DNA of 64,000 nt from Flexilinea sp. (GCA_026645735.1 JAPKMT010000001.1:62001-126000), one strand, 5' to 3'. Positions 44,316-53,337 are shown, counted from the stretch's first letter. The notes: generated by a model from the letters alone, not told the origin. A program made the numbers and translations.

Positions 44316-46620
44316 GTGCTTTACTCATTTTTTTTTGATTCCTTTTCGGATCGGTTTGGATACAGATCATGTCGAGGAACAATCCGAGCAGCCAGGAGAG
44401 CAGGAAATAGATCGCGGACACCATCACCAGCGGGAAGAAGGCATCAAAAGTTCGGCTGCGGATGATGTCACCGGCTTTGGTCAAATCCTGCACAGCGATG
44501 TAACCGACTACCGATGTCATTTTGACCATCGAGATGAATTCTCCTTTATAGACCGGCAGCACCTGTTTGACTGCCTGTGGCAGAATAATGTAAAGAAATG
44601 TTTGAAACGGCGTAAAACCGCTGGCAATGCCCGCCTCTTTTTGCCCTTTGTCCACACTCTCGATGGCAGTACGGAACATTTCAGAAACATAGGCGGCAAA
44701 GTTCATTCCAAAGGCGATCACGGCCGCGATGGTCGGATGGATGTCGACGGAGGCGAACACGACATAGAATACCAGCATCAGGACCAGCAGTGCTGGAATT
44801 CCACGCAGAATGGAGATGTATACATTGGCGAAACTGCGCAGAATCCGGTTGGCGGACATGCGCAGCGCGCAGATTACTGCGCCCAGCAGTGTGCCAAAAA
44901 TGGCGGAGAAAATCGCAATGATGAAGGTGACTTTCAATCCTTCTGCAATTAACATATACCGTTTTTCTGCGATGATGTTGTTCTGAAAACTGTTGGCGGT
45001 TTTTTGCAGAAAAGAAAGTTTTTCGGTGGGTTGCGGGGCTGTTTGCTGTGCAAAGGCTGCCAGATTCTTTCGGAGCGCAATGATGTCCGTTTTCCCTTCG
45101 ATATACGGATCGGAAAAATCGATTTGTTTGCTTCTTTCTTCGGTGATGGCTATGCCATCGGCGATCATGTCGACTTTGCCGGATGCCAGGGATGCTACCA
45201 GTGCCGAAAAATCCATGGCGGTAATTTCCAGATGCAGCCCTTCTTTTTCGGCGAATCGCTGTACTATTTCAATGTCAAAACCGACGTAGCGGTTGTTGAC
45301 GACTGCCACAAAAGGCAGATCTGCTACGGCAACCCCCAGGATGACTTTGGGCCCTTCCGGATGATTCGTGAACTCCGGCATCTGCGCTTTTTCCGGATCC
45401 TCTTCATACCAGCGCCTGTAGATTTCGTCATACGTGCCGTTGGATCTGGCTTCAGCCAGAAAACGGTTGAAGTTTTCTCGAAGCTGCGGGTTTTTCTTAT
45501 TGAAACCCACACCCCTTGGCAGCGACATGACTTCATCACTCAGAATGCCGATTTCCGGATTCGTTTTCAGAACTACCGCAGCGGAGATACCGTCAATCAT
45601 GATCCCGTCAATCTTGCTGCTCTTCAAAGCCATGATCATATCAGCCGTGCTGGAATAGCTCAGTACCTGAGTTTCTGGATAATTTTTGCTCAGAAATTCT
45701 CCATACAGCGTGCCGGTTTGAACGCCGATTCGCCTGCCGGCGATATCCTTCAGACCGGACAGGAGAAGACCTTCTGTTGGTGCGGACGCCTGATAGGCAG
45801 CGATGTTCTTTTTCAACCCGAAGACGCTGACTCCCAATTCATAATAAGGATCTGAGAAATCAATCTGCTTTTTTCGTTCTTCCGTGATAACGAGTGTACT
45901 GGAGAGCATGTCCACTTTACCGGCAGAGACGGCCGGAATCAGGGATCCAAACTCCATATCAACGGGGACATACTCCTTTCCCAGATAGGCGGCAAACCGC
46001 TGCCCCAGCTCCACATCAAATCCGATCAATCGGTTGTTCTGGATCACGGTAAACGGCAGTCCTTTGTCGCTTACCAGTCCTACTTTCAGTTGACCGTTTC
46101 CCCCGGATTTTTCGATGTCAGGCATGTCGGTGATGTTGTTGGTGATCCAGCGATTGACCATGTCGTCGAAAATGCCGTTTGTTTTCAGCTCGGCAAGAAA
46201 AGTATTGAATTCTCTTGCCAGCGGACTCCCTTTGGAGAATCCCTTGCCAATTGGAATACGGTATAAGGATTCTGTAATGAAACCCAGCTCATCATCCTGC
46301 CGCATCACTTCCAGGAAGGTCTCCCGGGTGATAAAAGCGCAATCGATTTTTCCGGCTTTGATAGCCAAAATAGTATCCGGTACCGATTTGTACTGCATCA
46401 CCGTTGCATGTGGAAAATTCTTCGTAGCGTAGGCGTCATGGATGCTGCCCAACAGAACGCCGATGCGTTTGTCCTGAATGTCATCGATCGAATGGATCAA
46501 TTTTAAGGTTTCTCCGGAAAGCGGTGCAGACTGCTGTGATTTTTGTGTCGCTTTCTGACACCCGGAAAACAGAAAAAGAAGGATTATAAAGATCCCTGCA
46601 ATGATATTTTTTTTTCTCAA
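44308..46620 (-). CDS. Amino-acid ABC transporter: tandem substrate-binding domains fused to permease
   Basis: 770 residues from TTG 46620, chosen because AAAGGA lies 9 bases upstream and the product then starts [21 protein letters not shown], a lipoprotein signal; a GTG at 46668 gives 786. Lobe order is unusual: a C-terminal lobe first (about 40-160), then a complete SBP_bac_3 domain (about 175-410), then an N-terminal lobe (about 425-520), then a permease with GxxxG-type BPD loop ([20 protein letters not shown]). Two binding domains' worth of lobes is present in a shifted register. It should import a polar amino acid using the fused GlnQ-like ATPase encoded downstream. Confidence 0.82.
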   Translation of the reverse strand: MRKKNIIAGIFIILLFLFSGCQKATQKSQQSAPLSGETLKLIHSIDDIQDKRIGVLLGSIHDAYATKNFPHATVMQYKSVPDTILAIKAGKIDCAFITRETFLEVMRQDDELGFITESLYRIPIGKGFSKGSPLAREFNTFLAELKTNGIFDDMVNRWITNNITDMPDIEKSGGNGQLKVGLVSDKGLPFTVIQNNRLIGFDVELGQRFAAYLGKEYVPVDMEFGSLIPAVSAGKVDMLSSTLVITEERKKQIDFSDPYYELGVSVFGLKKNIAAYQASAPTEGLLLSGLKDIAGRRIGVQTGTLYGEFLSKNYPETQVLSYSSTADMIMALKSSKIDGIMIDGISAAVVLKTNPEIGILSDEVMSLPRGVGFNKKNPQLRENFNRFLAEARSNGTYDEIYRRWYEEDPEKAQMPEFTNHPEGPKVILGVAVADLPFVAVVNNRYVGFDIEIVQRFAEKEGLHLEITAMDFSALVASLASGKVDMIADGIAITEERSKQIDFSDPYIEGKTDIIALRKNLAAFAQQTAPQPTEKLSFLQKTANSFQNNIIAEKRYMLIAEGLKVTFIIAIFSAIFGTLLGAVICALRMSANRILRSFANVYISILRGIPALLVLMLVFYVVFASVDIHPTIAAVIAFGMNFAAYVSEMFRTAIESVDKGQKEAGIASGFTPFQTFLYIILPQAVKQVLPVYKGEFISMVKMTSVVGYIAVQDLTKAGDIIRSRTFDAFFPLVMVSAIYFLLSWLLGLFLDMICIQTDPKRNQKKMSKAHD

Positions 46621-46820
46621 AGGACCGATTCCTTTCAACAAAGGGAGGGTATAGGAACAAGCGGTCACAGAATCGGTCGGGATCCTCTGAACGCTGCGGT
46701 GTGCCTGATTGGATTGCTGTCTTAATATGTTGACTTCGTAACGGTACTAATTCTACACGATTCTTTTTTTTAATTCAGCAATTTGACAGGACATTTCTAA
46801 ATTGCCTTGACAGCAATTTG

Positions 46821-46960
46821 ACAGTAATTTGAAATTTGGAAAAGACTTTTGAGAAAAAAGAGAAAACTTGTTATTGAGTTGTTTTTATACTTTCCACAAA
46901 AACACCCAAATATATTCTTTCTATCTATTTGAAAAACATATCTATATTTTGAATGACTGG
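46821..46960. repeat. TTCGAA-type repeat, long form, decayed
   Basis: CAGTAATTTGAAATTTGG at the left, TCTATTTGAAAAACATATCTATATTTTGAATGACTGG at the right, and a broken central arm pair (GTTGTTTTTAT/CAAAAACAC). It lies between the amino-acid transporter gene and the precursor-peptide promoter. Confidence 0.65.
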
Positions 46961-46968
46961 CTGAGTTC

Positions 46969-46997
46969 TTGACGTAGCAAAATGCTCGCATTATAGT
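46969..46997 (+). promoter_or_regulatory. Promoter of the RiPP-like precursor gene
   Basis: TTGACG at 46969-46974, 17 bases, TATAGT at 46992-46997. Expected start near 47004, giving a leader of about 33 bases before the ATG at 47037. Confidence 0.75.
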
Positions 46998-47036
46998 TGA
47001 ATGATCGATTTATTGTATAAAAAAGGAGAATGGACG

Positions 47037-47276
47037 ATGCTGCCTGAAAATGAAGTTCCGAATTCAAGTCCCAAAAATATGAACACTGCAGATCCGCAGG
47101 AAGAAAAGCTTTCTGATGAATTGCTGGCTGAGGCGTCTGGCGGAATGCGTGGTGATCATTTGACCAGAGTATCCGACAGTATGGGAGGTGACCATCCGAC
47201 GTTTTGGCCTAGCTGTGCCTGGTGTACAATTCGCGACCGCTGCACGATGGCATGTTCAGATGGCAACGGTCATTGA
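47037..47276 (+). CDS. Orphan RiPP-like precursor peptide with double-glycine leader
   Basis: 79 residues from ATG 47037, which has AAGGAG 8 bases upstream; an earlier frame start at 47001 lies before the promoter's expected transcript start. Residues 24-36 read KLSDELLAEASGG, the leader pattern recognised by many RiPP maturases and C39 peptidase transporters, with cleavage after GG. The predicted core (37-79) has a near-repeat (MRGDHLTR, MGGDHPTF), two Trp residues and four Cys in CAWCTIRDRCTMAC, then a Gly/His tail. No modifying enzyme or transporter is adjacent. A repeat element begins right after the stop. Confidence 0.65.
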   Translation: MLPENEVPNSSPKNMNTADPQEEKLSDELLAEASGGMRGDHLTRVSDSMGGDHPTFWPSCAWCTIRDRCTMACSDGNGH

Positions 47277-47375
47277 CAGCAATTCGAAATTTGTAAAAAA
47301 TTTATAGGTTGTTGTGTTTTTGCACTCCGCGCAAAAACACAACAACAATAAATACGCCATCTCATATTTCGAAAT
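47277..47375. repeat. TTCGAA-type repeat, long form, abutting the precursor stop codon
   Basis: CAGCAATTCGAAATTTG at the left and CATATTTCGAA at the right. Centre: TTGTTGTGTTTTTGC (47309-47323) pairs with GCAAAAACACAACAA (47331-47345), a perfect 15-base stem. It could act as the 3' hairpin of the peptide mRNA. Confidence 0.8.
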
Positions 47376-47400
47376 ATTCAATTCAAAGTGATCCTTTTGG

Positions 47401-47940
47401 CTATCGCTCCCGATTGCGAAAAATCTTCCAAACCACCCATCCGAGATACGTCGAAAAGAGCCCTGCGAAAGCAATAAAAAGGATCATTTGCAGTGTTTCC
47501 TCAGAGCTCATTCTGGATGAGGACAAAAGAGCGGCTGCGATCATGACGATCGTGATGACCACAAACAGGATAAAAGATACCAACACCGCATTCATCACAT
47601 TGCGATTCCGTTTCTCAACGCTTTCCAGATCCGTAAAAGATTCAGGACGAACGGTGGTGTATTCTTTTCGCCAGATGAAACAGCTTGCCATCTGACCGAC
47701 AAATTCCCAGTCAAATTGGCGATAGGTTTCAAGATAATCCCGCTTTGTACTCGTGTGAATATCAAAAATGTACCGGTATTGTTTCGGTTCCGTTTTTCTG
47801 AATACCATGCGGATGGAACTCCATTGGCCGATCTTATCGACATTCCAGCCATCAGCAGCCAGTTTCTCCATCCAATTCTCAAAGTCGGCTGGAACCACAT
47901 AGCGAAATGTGGAAAACCATTCAGTTCTTGTATGACTCAT
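47401..47940 (-). CDS. DUF2812 membrane protein, partner of PadR regulator
   Basis: 179 residues. The first 100 resemble DUF2812 (RYVVPADFENWMEKLAADGWNV, YRYIFDIHTSTKRDYLETYRQFDWEFVG), followed by two membrane segments (about 118-142 and 152-172). DUF2812 proteins are commonly encoded with PadR regulators; some act as anti-sigma-like or sensory partners, but function is not established. The start codon overlaps the padR-like stop by four bases, so the two are one transcript. Confidence 0.8.
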   Translation of the reverse strand: MSHTRTEWFSTFRYVVPADFENWMEKLAADGWNVDKIGQWSSIRMVFRKTEPKQYRYIFDIHTSTKRDYLETYRQFDWEFVGQMASCFIWRKEYTTVRPESFTDLESVEKRNRNVMNAVLVSFILFVVITIVMIAAALLSSSRMSSEETLQMILFIAFAGLFSTYLGWVVWKIFRNRER

Positions 47941-48254
47941 TTAAAATCCTCCGTGATCCGAAAAAGCTCTCGAATCCTATCAATCTCTTCCGACAGAATT
48001 TTTTCTCCAATCTTTGTGATTTGATACTGTTTTTTGCGCTCAATTTCCTGTGTCGGCTGGATCAATCCGTCCGATTCCAGTTTGGACAGACTCTGATAGA
48101 CGGTGCCGGCACCCAGCTTGATTCTGCCGCTGGTGATTTTTTCTACATCCTGCATGATTCCGTATCCATGTTTTTCTTCCCGCAGCGCAAACAGGATAAA
48201 AAACATGGTTTCGCTCATCGGAATAAACCGTTTTCTTATTTTCTGGTAATCCAT
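47937..48254 (-). CDS. PadR-family transcriptional regulator
   Basis: 105 residues from ATG 48254 (MDYQKIRKRF); an ATG at 48266 adds four residues. The winged helix of PadR type is clear: HGYGIMQDVEKITSGRIKLGAGTVYQSLSKLESDGLI followed by RKKQYQITKIGEKIL. It is probably an autorepressor that controls the DUF2812 gene with it. TTATATCACG/CGTGATATAA dyads overlap the upstream promoter and are candidate sites. Confidence 0.88.
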   Translation of the reverse strand: MDYQKIRKRFIPMSETMFFILFALREEKHGYGIMQDVEKITSGRIKLGAGTVYQSLSKLESDGLIQPTQEIERKKQYQITKIGEKILSEEIDRIRELFRITEDFK

Positions 48255-48354
48255 TGGCACACCCATTTCTTTAGTTTTTCTTTGAATCCTGTGCTCTCAA
48301 AAGGCGGTTCGATTGTCCAATCAACCGGGCATGGCCATCCTTTTTAGTTCAGGT

Positions 48355-48477
48355 CAGCAATTCAAAATTTGGAAAAACCTTTTGAGAAAAAAGAGAAAAC
48401 TTGTTGTTGTGTTGTTTTTGCGCGGAGCGCAAAAACAACACAACAACAAATAGTTCTCCCCATATTTCGAATCGCTG
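48355..48477. repeat. TTCGAA-type repeat, long form with perfect 23-base hairpin
   Basis: CAGCAATTCAAAATTTGG at the left, ATTTCGAATCGCTG at the right. Centre: 23-base perfect stem (48401-48423 with 48427-48449), loop GGA, apex GCGCGGAGCGC. It lies in the leader between the padR promoter and padR. Confidence 0.9.
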
Positions 48478-48486
48478 TCATCAAGG

Positions 48487-48554
48487 TTATATCACGATAT
48501 AATATAACATAACGTGATATAATTGATTTTATATCACATCGCGATATATGTCAA
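48487..48554 (-). promoter_or_regulatory. padR promoter with TATATCAC dyads
   Basis: On the minus strand TTGACA (48554-48549), 17 bases, TAAAAT (48531-48526). Perfect 10-base inverted arms TTATATCACG (48487-48496) and CGTGATATAA (48513-48522), plus further half sites TTTATATCAC (48528-48537) and GCGATATATG (48541-48550), cover the promoter and the start region: probable operators. Confidence 0.7.
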
Positions 48555-48569
48555 TATCCAAACAATAAT

Positions 48570-48692
48570 CAGCGACTCGAAATATGAACCAGCTTTTCTT
48601 ATAAAGGAAGAAAACTTGTTGAAGTGTTGTTTTTTACGCGAAGCGTAAAAACAACACTTCAACAAAAAACTCTTTCCAGAATTCGAATTGCT
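48570..48692. repeat. TTCGAA-type repeat, long form with central hairpin
   Basis: CAGCGACTCGAAATATG at the left, TTCGAATTGCT at the right. Centre: 23-base stem with one bulged T (48616-48639 with 48643-48665), apex ACGCGAAGCGT. Confidence 0.88.
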
Positions 48693-48805
48693 AAACAATA
48701 ATTCAAAATATTGACAAACTCAGTGAATCGAGAGAGAATCCTCCATCTTATTTGGTTGAATATGGATAACCCCAAAAAAATCCATTCGGATTGGCTTGTG
48801 TGGCA

Positions 48806-48841
48806 TAAAAAGAAATCCTGTTTCTATGCAGGAAACAGGAT
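48806..48841 (-). terminator. Intrinsic terminator of cysE
   Basis: On the minus strand ATCCTGTTTC and GAAACAGGAT form a 10-base stem (48815-48841) followed by TTCTTTTT. It lies about 30 bases past the cysE stop. Confidence 0.85.
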
Positions 48842-48874
48842 GAATTGTGTTGTTTTTCTTTGAATTTGGATCCG

Positions 48875-49759
48875 TTAGAACTCTACTTCACGGAATTTTA
48901 ATTCCGGCGCTTTAATGCTGACGCGTGTATTTGCCGGAACAGAATCAGTCAGGAAGACATTACCGCCGATTGTGACATTGTCGCCGATGACCGTTTCACC
49001 GCCCAGAATAGTGGCTCCGGAATAGATCGTGACGTTGTTACCTACGGTGGGATGGCGTTTTGTATCGCTCCGCGCCTGTCCGCTTTTCGGTGAAAGAGCG
49101 CCCAGAGTAGCTCCCTGATAGATTCGGACGTGGCTGCCGATGATTGTTGTTTCTCCGATCACAATCCCAGTCCCATGATCGATGAAGAAATGCTCTCCGA
49201 TCACAGCTCCCGGATGGATGTCAATGCCGGTTTTGCTGTGAGCGTATTCGGTCATCATACGGGGGATCAGTGGTACATGGCGTAGATAGAGTTCATGTGC
49301 GACGCGATATACGAAAATGGCAAAAAAACCGGGGTAGGAAAACAGCACTTCCATTTTGCTTTTTGCCGCCGGATCTCCTTCAAAGGTGGCTGTCAGATCT
49401 TTTGCCAGAAAGCGCTGAATATCCGGAATCTTCCGGATGATGGCAGCGCAGATTTCCCGGGTTGCTGTTATATTTTCAGGGGTTTCTTCCAGTGCCAGCG
49501 AAATTTGTTTGCAGAGTTTTTTCTGGATATGCTCCAATAATAATGCAGAGTATTGTTGCGGAGGAAGGCGGGTCAGGTATGGATCACCAAAATAGGCTGG
49601 GAATAGCAGTTTTTGCAGATCATGCAAAATATCGATAACGGCGTTTCTTTCCGGCAGCCGCAGCAAAGAACCGTACATTGGAACATCATATTCGTTATAA
49701 CTTTCAGCGATTCCTGCTGCAGCCTGCCTGATTTCATCGGTAGAATGATCCTGGTCCAT
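48875..49759 (-). CDS. cysE: Serine O-acetyltransferase
   Basis: 294 residues from ATG 49759, which has AAAGGGG 7 bases upstream; a longer frame (to 49846) lacks such a site. An N-terminal helical domain (1-155) is followed by the left-handed β-helix of hexapeptide repeats: GIDIHPGAVIGEHFFIDHGTG, VIGETTIIGSHVRIYQGATLG, and VGNNVTIYSGATILGGETVIG. The DHGTG and catalytic His are present, as is the AHELY helix. It makes O-acetyl-serine from serine and acetyl-CoA, the first step of cysteine synthesis. No cysK is adjacent. The C-terminus is short, as in the EpsC/CysE forms of anaerobes. Confidence 0.92.
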   Translation of the reverse strand: MDQDHSTDEIRQAAAGIAESYNEYDVPMYGSLLRLPERNAVIDILHDLQKLLFPAYFGDPYLTRLPPQQYSALLLEHIQKKLCKQISLALEETPENITATREICAAIIRKIPDIQRFLAKDLTATFEGDPAAKSKMEVLFSYPGFFAIFVYRVAHELYLRHVPLIPRMMTEYAHSKTGIDIHPGAVIGEHFFIDHGTGIVIGETTIIGSHVRIYQGATLGALSPKSGQARSDTKRHPTVGNNVTIYSGATILGGETVIGDNVTIGGNVFLTDSVPANTRVSIKAPELKFREVEF

Positions 49760-49871
49760 GGTTTTCCCCTTTAAATCCGATTGATATGCGCCGGTGTGAT
49801 TCCGGGATGCCTGTGCCTCACATGATTCATACAGTTTCCGTTCCATGCAAATTCCAGTTTATATCATTTTA

Positions 49872-49993
49872 CAGTAATTCGGAATATGAAAGGAATTTCT
49901 TGTTGTACTTATGGTTTTGCGTAAATCGCAAAACCATAAGTACAACAATTTTCCTCTAGCTATCCGAAAAGCATGTTCATATTTTAAATTGCT
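49872..49993. repeat. TTCGAA-type repeat, long form with perfect 22-base hairpin
   Basis: CAGTAATTCGGAATATG at the left, CATATTTTAAATTGCT at the right. Centre: 22-base perfect stem (49900-49921 with 49927-49948) around TAAAT; the stem sequence differs from the other copies. Confidence 0.88.
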
Positions 49994-50040
49994 CTACTAG
50001 GAGGGCATCAACCCGACAAAGTGATCTTTAAGCATTTAAG

Positions 50041-50071
50041 AAAAAATGCCCTGTAGTTTGACATACAGGGG
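50041..50071 (-). terminator. Intrinsic terminator of the ricin-domain protein gene
   Basis: On the minus strand CCCTGTA/TACAGGG with an 8-base loop, then CATTTTTT. It lies about 30 bases past the stop. Confidence 0.8.
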
Positions 50072-50102
50072 AAAAAATTTTTCGAGACTGGCTTTTCCTG
50101 CG

Positions 50103-51944
50103 CTATTCGAGGCAGGCGCTGCGCAGTCCTGACACAACTCCTTGCATAGAATACGGGGCAGGTGCTGCATTTTTCAAATAACAGATCGCTTTGTCAGCCT
50201 GCATCCCTGGAGGAACATAAGCGTAAGAGACACATTCACCGTCTGCCACACAGGCTGTCGCGCATTGATTCGGATCAGCTAAAGTCATTTGAAACGACAT
50301 GTAATCGGATCCAAATCGGTCAGTATCATACTGCATACACAAATCACTTTCTGTGATATCCAGGCTGTTCTTCGGCAATTCGGATTCCACATACTGTCTG
50401 GAGTATTCCGCCTTATATTGACAGTACGTGTCGCCGCCTCCTCCGCACCATTTTGTTCTTAAACCGGAAGTACAGGATTCTGTTACATACTCGACACCAA
50501 CCCCACAGAACGAAGCGGTACTCCACATGTCTAATCCATGAAAAACTCCCAGACTGGGATGATTGTCAACGGATGAAAGTAACGGCCGGTCTACTTCTCC
50601 CACATTGAAGGAAGTGTCAAAAACTGGCTGGATCGATTTTCCGGCGTTGATGGAATCATATGCCGATGTGCAATATTCATGCGTTTCCAATGCACCAATC
50701 CAGTTTTCGATGCTGTAAGTCCCCTGATAGGTCGTTTGTGCACATTCCCAGAATGGATCAATATATGCTGCATGTTTTCCTTTTGAAACGTGGATCTGCG
50801 CATGAAGACTGCCGGGGATGGACACGTTGGTTGCACTCGTTTGATCAAACAGAATCGGCATGATCCCTGCCGGAGCCGGTATTTCGTAAATCCAGGCATG
50901 TTCATGACGGTGAATCACCAGTCTGCGAAGGATGTAGCAGCGGGCGGATCCGCCCGGATCATTAAATTGTTCCGACCAGTCTGGCGGATGCACACCGCAG
51001 GGTCCATAGATTTGCTCCAGCCAAATTTCAATGGCTTCCGCATCTCCTTTGTGCCATTCGTATTGGAATGCCGGCGTTTTCCATCCTAAGAAGGATCCGA
51101 TATTCGGGTAAGCCCAGTCATCTTCATATAACGCAACAATGGTCAGGATCACACCGTTTTTTTGGATTCCGTCCTGCAGAAACTGAGGGGAAACCTGATA
51201 GGCATATCGGATTACTTGTGCAGGTTCATCTACGTGCAGGTAATATTGCGGAGTAAATGTGTTGGCAACCCAATTTTCCTCCGCTTCGGCAATTCCATCT
51301 TCATCCCAGTCCGCATCGTTTTGTGAACTTTGAGCGTCATCAGCGTTTTGATTTGAATAATTCTCTTCCTCGGAGGATTGATAACCGGCAAATCCGCTCT
51401 GATTGAAACCAAATGAGGTTTCTGTTGCAGCATTGAATGACAAGCGCTGATCGGTTTCAGAACTGGTATTAAATTCACAATCCCAAAGCTGGACGTAGGA
51501 ACCGCTTTCAGTTCCGGATGCACCTGGAATATCCGCGCACTTCCCGGAGAAGAGATTCTGCAAGTAACCGTCCGAACTTAGGGACCAGCGTTGATCGGTA
51601 TCTTTATAATCCCATTCGCAATCCCATAATTGCAGCTTGGCAGCATTCGCACTTCCGGAAGCGCCTGGAACATCCAGACATTTTCCGGACGAAGCATGGA
51701 TCAGGTAATTGCTGCTGTCGATTTCCCAATTTTGATCGGATGATGCATCACAGTCGTTCAATTGCACCAGCGTGCCGTTCCCGGCATTGCCTCCCTCCGG
51801 ATCCATACATTTTCCGGAGAGCAGATTGACGATTGCGCTGCTGTTTTGACTGTTAATGTTTTTTGGCGCTGCGAACGAAGGCGTAACAATAAACAACACG
51901 TTCCATATTAAAACCAAAAAAATAATCCAATATCGGATTTTCAT
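50103..51944 (-). CDS. Secreted protein: ricin B-lectin, VPS62-like middle, PAN/Apple end
   Basis: 613 residues with a signal peptide (1-25, ending SFA). About 36-175 form a ricin-type β-trefoil with three repeats (SGKCMDPEG, SGKCLDVPG, SGKCADIPG, each with a QxW-like DQNWEI/DQRWSL), a carbohydrate-binding fold. About 205-440 resemble VPS62-like proteins (HKGDAEAIEIWL, HVSKGKHAAYIDPFW). About 525-612 are a PAN/Apple domain (DRFGSDYMSFQMTLADPNQC, then CVADGECVSYAYVPPG). Probably binds or acts on extracellular glycans. Start ATG 51944 with GGAGG 6 bases upstream. The catalytic role, if any, is unknown. Confidence 0.75.
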   Translation of the reverse strand: MKIRYWIIFLVLIWNVLFIVTPSFAAPKNINSQNSSAIVNLLSGKCMDPEGGNAGNGTLVQLNDCDASSDQNWEIDSSNYLIHASSGKCLDVPGASGSANAAKLQLWDCEWDYKDTDQRWSLSSDGYLQNLFSGKCADIPGASGTESGSYVQLWDCEFNTSSETDQRLSFNAATETSFGFNQSGFAGYQSSEEENYSNQNADDAQSSQNDADWDEDGIAEAEENWVANTFTPQYYLHVDEPAQVIRYAYQVSPQFLQDGIQKNGVILTIVALYEDDWAYPNIGSFLGWKTPAFQYEWHKGDAEAIEIWLEQIYGPCGVHPPDWSEQFNDPGGSARCYILRRLVIHRHEHAWIYEIPAPAGIMPILFDQTSATNVSIPGSLHAQIHVSKGKHAAYIDPFWECAQTTYQGTYSIENWIGALETHEYCTSAYDSINAGKSIQPVFDTSFNVGEVDRPLLSSVDNHPSLGVFHGLDMWSTASFCGVGVEYVTESCTSGLRTKWCGGGGDTYCQYKAEYSRQYVESELPKNSLDITESDLCMQYDTDRFGSDYMSFQMTLADPNQCATACVADGECVSYAYVPPGMQADKAICYLKNAAPAPYSMQGVVSGLRSACLE

Positions 51945-51992
51945 AGGTACCTCCTACTAAAACGACCGGTCCCCCATACCGGAATAGATGCA

Positions 51993-52112
51993 TCCATTCG
52001 AAATTTTAAAAAGCCCGTAAAAAAAAGAAAGAAAACCGGTTGTTTTGTTGTTTTTCTGCACAGATCGCAAAAACAACAAAACAATCACACATCCTTTCCA
52101 TATCTCGAATTT
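51993..52112. repeat. TTCGAA-type repeat, long form
   Basis: CCATTCGAAATTTT at the left, CATATCTCGAATTTCTGG at the right. Centre: TTGTTTTGTTGTTTTT paired with AAAAACAACAAAACAA (52040-52084), with one unpaired C. Confidence 0.8.
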
Positions 52113-52508
52113 CTGGGATGGATGATGGAATTGACCGGGTTTTCGAATCAAGAGCGGTACTTCCCAATATTTCGAAAAACTGGAATCCGTGGCTTGATAA
52201 CTTTGTTTCAGGTGGATGGTTTTGGATTGAAGACGGAAGAATCTGCTGAAAGCAGGCTTGGCTGCACAAAAAAAGGAGCTCCCCATGATCGAAACCGTAA
52301 ATGTGATCAGGAAGATGAAAAAAATCTTCATTTTTTTGCCTTTAACTTCATTCTACAATGAATTATTCATTTCGAAACATCGCGTTCCGATCCGGCAATT
52401 CCAGATATGTAGAGGATTGATTTGAAAAATTGGTTTATCTATCGAATTGCTGGTAAGCATCGTATTTTTTTCAAAATTCAGTATGCTGGTATACAATAAG
52501 AACTGAAG

Positions 52509-52546
52509 CAGCAATTTGAAATTTGGACTGTATTTTCGAATCGCTG
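52509..52546. repeat. TTCGAA-type repeat, minimal form
   Basis: CAGCAATTTGAAATTTGG next to TTTTCGAATCGCTG, 38 bases in all with no interior. Confidence 0.7.
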
Positions 52547-52584
52547 AAATAAAGTAATCATAAAAAAGGTCTTACAAAAAAACG

Positions 52585-53337
52585 ATGGAAGAAAATCAGA
52601 TCAGAAATTTATTGGAATTGATCGCTCAGGGAGAAATTTCCGCTGATGAAGGATTTAAACAATTGCGGAATTATCCGTTTGAGAGTGTTGAAGGGTTTGC
52701 GGTTTTGGATCATCAGCGGGAGATGCGAACCGGTTTTCCGGAAGTGATTTTTGGTCAGGGGAAAACGGATGATCAGATCGTGGAAATTTTTCTGCGCCTG
52801 AAAGCAAAGAATCCGAATGTGATGGCAAGCCGCATTTCAGCGGAAGTCTATGCCCGCATTAAAGATCGCTTACCGTTTGCAATTTATGACGCGATGGCAC
52901 GTATTCTGTATACCAAAGAAAAGGATGGCTCCATCCCCGGAATAACCGTGGTAACAGCCGGTACAGGGGATATTCCTGTCGCCGAAGAAGCAGCGTTAAC
53001 CTCTGAGCTGATGGGCAACAAGGTGCAGCGTATCTATGATGTCGGTGTGTCTGGTTTGCATCGCCTGATTCACCGTCTGACAGATATCCGTCAATCCAAT
53101 GTTATCATCGTCGTCGCTGGTATGGAAGGCGCGTTAGCGAGTGTGGTTGGCGGATTGGTTCAATGTCCGGTAATAGCGGTTCCAACCAGTATCGGTTACG
53201 GCGCGAGCTTTCACGGTCTGGCAGCATTGCTGGCCATGTTGAACAGTTGTGCCAGCGGTGTCGCTGTGGTTAACATCGACAATGGCTTTGGCGCCGGCTG
53301 CATGGCATCACGTATCAATTTGCTGGCTGTACGGTAG
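52585..53337 (+). CDS. larB: Pyridinium-3,5-biscarboxylic acid mononucleotide synthase LarB (AIR-carboxylase-like)
   Basis: 250 residues. The N-terminal helical part (MEENQIRNLLELIAQGEIS, then DHQREMRTGFPEVIFGQGK) is LarB-specific. The C-terminal half is a PurE-like fold (VVTAGTGDIPVAEEA, VVAGMEGALASVVGGLV, GYGASFHGLAALLAMLNSC). LarB carboxylates and hydrolyses nicotinic acid adenine dinucleotide in the first step of nickel-pincer cofactor synthesis, the cofactor of lactate racemase and related epimerases. larC and larE are not in view, so they must lie elsewhere. Start ATG 52585 with AAGGTC upstream. Confidence 0.92.
   Translation: MEENQIRNLLELIAQGEISADEGFKQLRNYPFESVEGFAVLDHQREMRTGFPEVIFGQGKTDDQIVEIFLRLKAKNPNVMASRISAEVYARIKDRLPFAIYDAMARILYTKEKDGSIPGITVVTAGTGDIPVAEEAALTSELMGNKVQRIYDVGVSGLHRLIHRLTDIRQSNVIIVVAGMEGALASVVGGLVQCPVIAVPTSIGYGASFHGLAALLAMLNSCASGVAVVNIDNGFGAGCMASRINLLAVR

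Larger units (their letters stand above)
51945..52584. other. Repeat-rich intergenic region upstream of larB
   Basis: No convincing gene in about 640 bases. It holds the long repeat at 51993-52112, a degenerate piece at 52140-52176 (TTTTCGAATCAAGAG...ATATTTCGAAAAAC), a right-end fragment ending CGAATTGCTGG at 52452, and a minimal copy at 52509-52546. No clear larB promoter was found; TACAAT near 52491 lacks a good -35. Confidence 0.45.

Noticed and set aside
7604..52112. CRISPR array, suggested by repeated sequence
   Set aside because: Copies are scattered between genes and palindromic, not tandem with spacers; no cas genes are seen.
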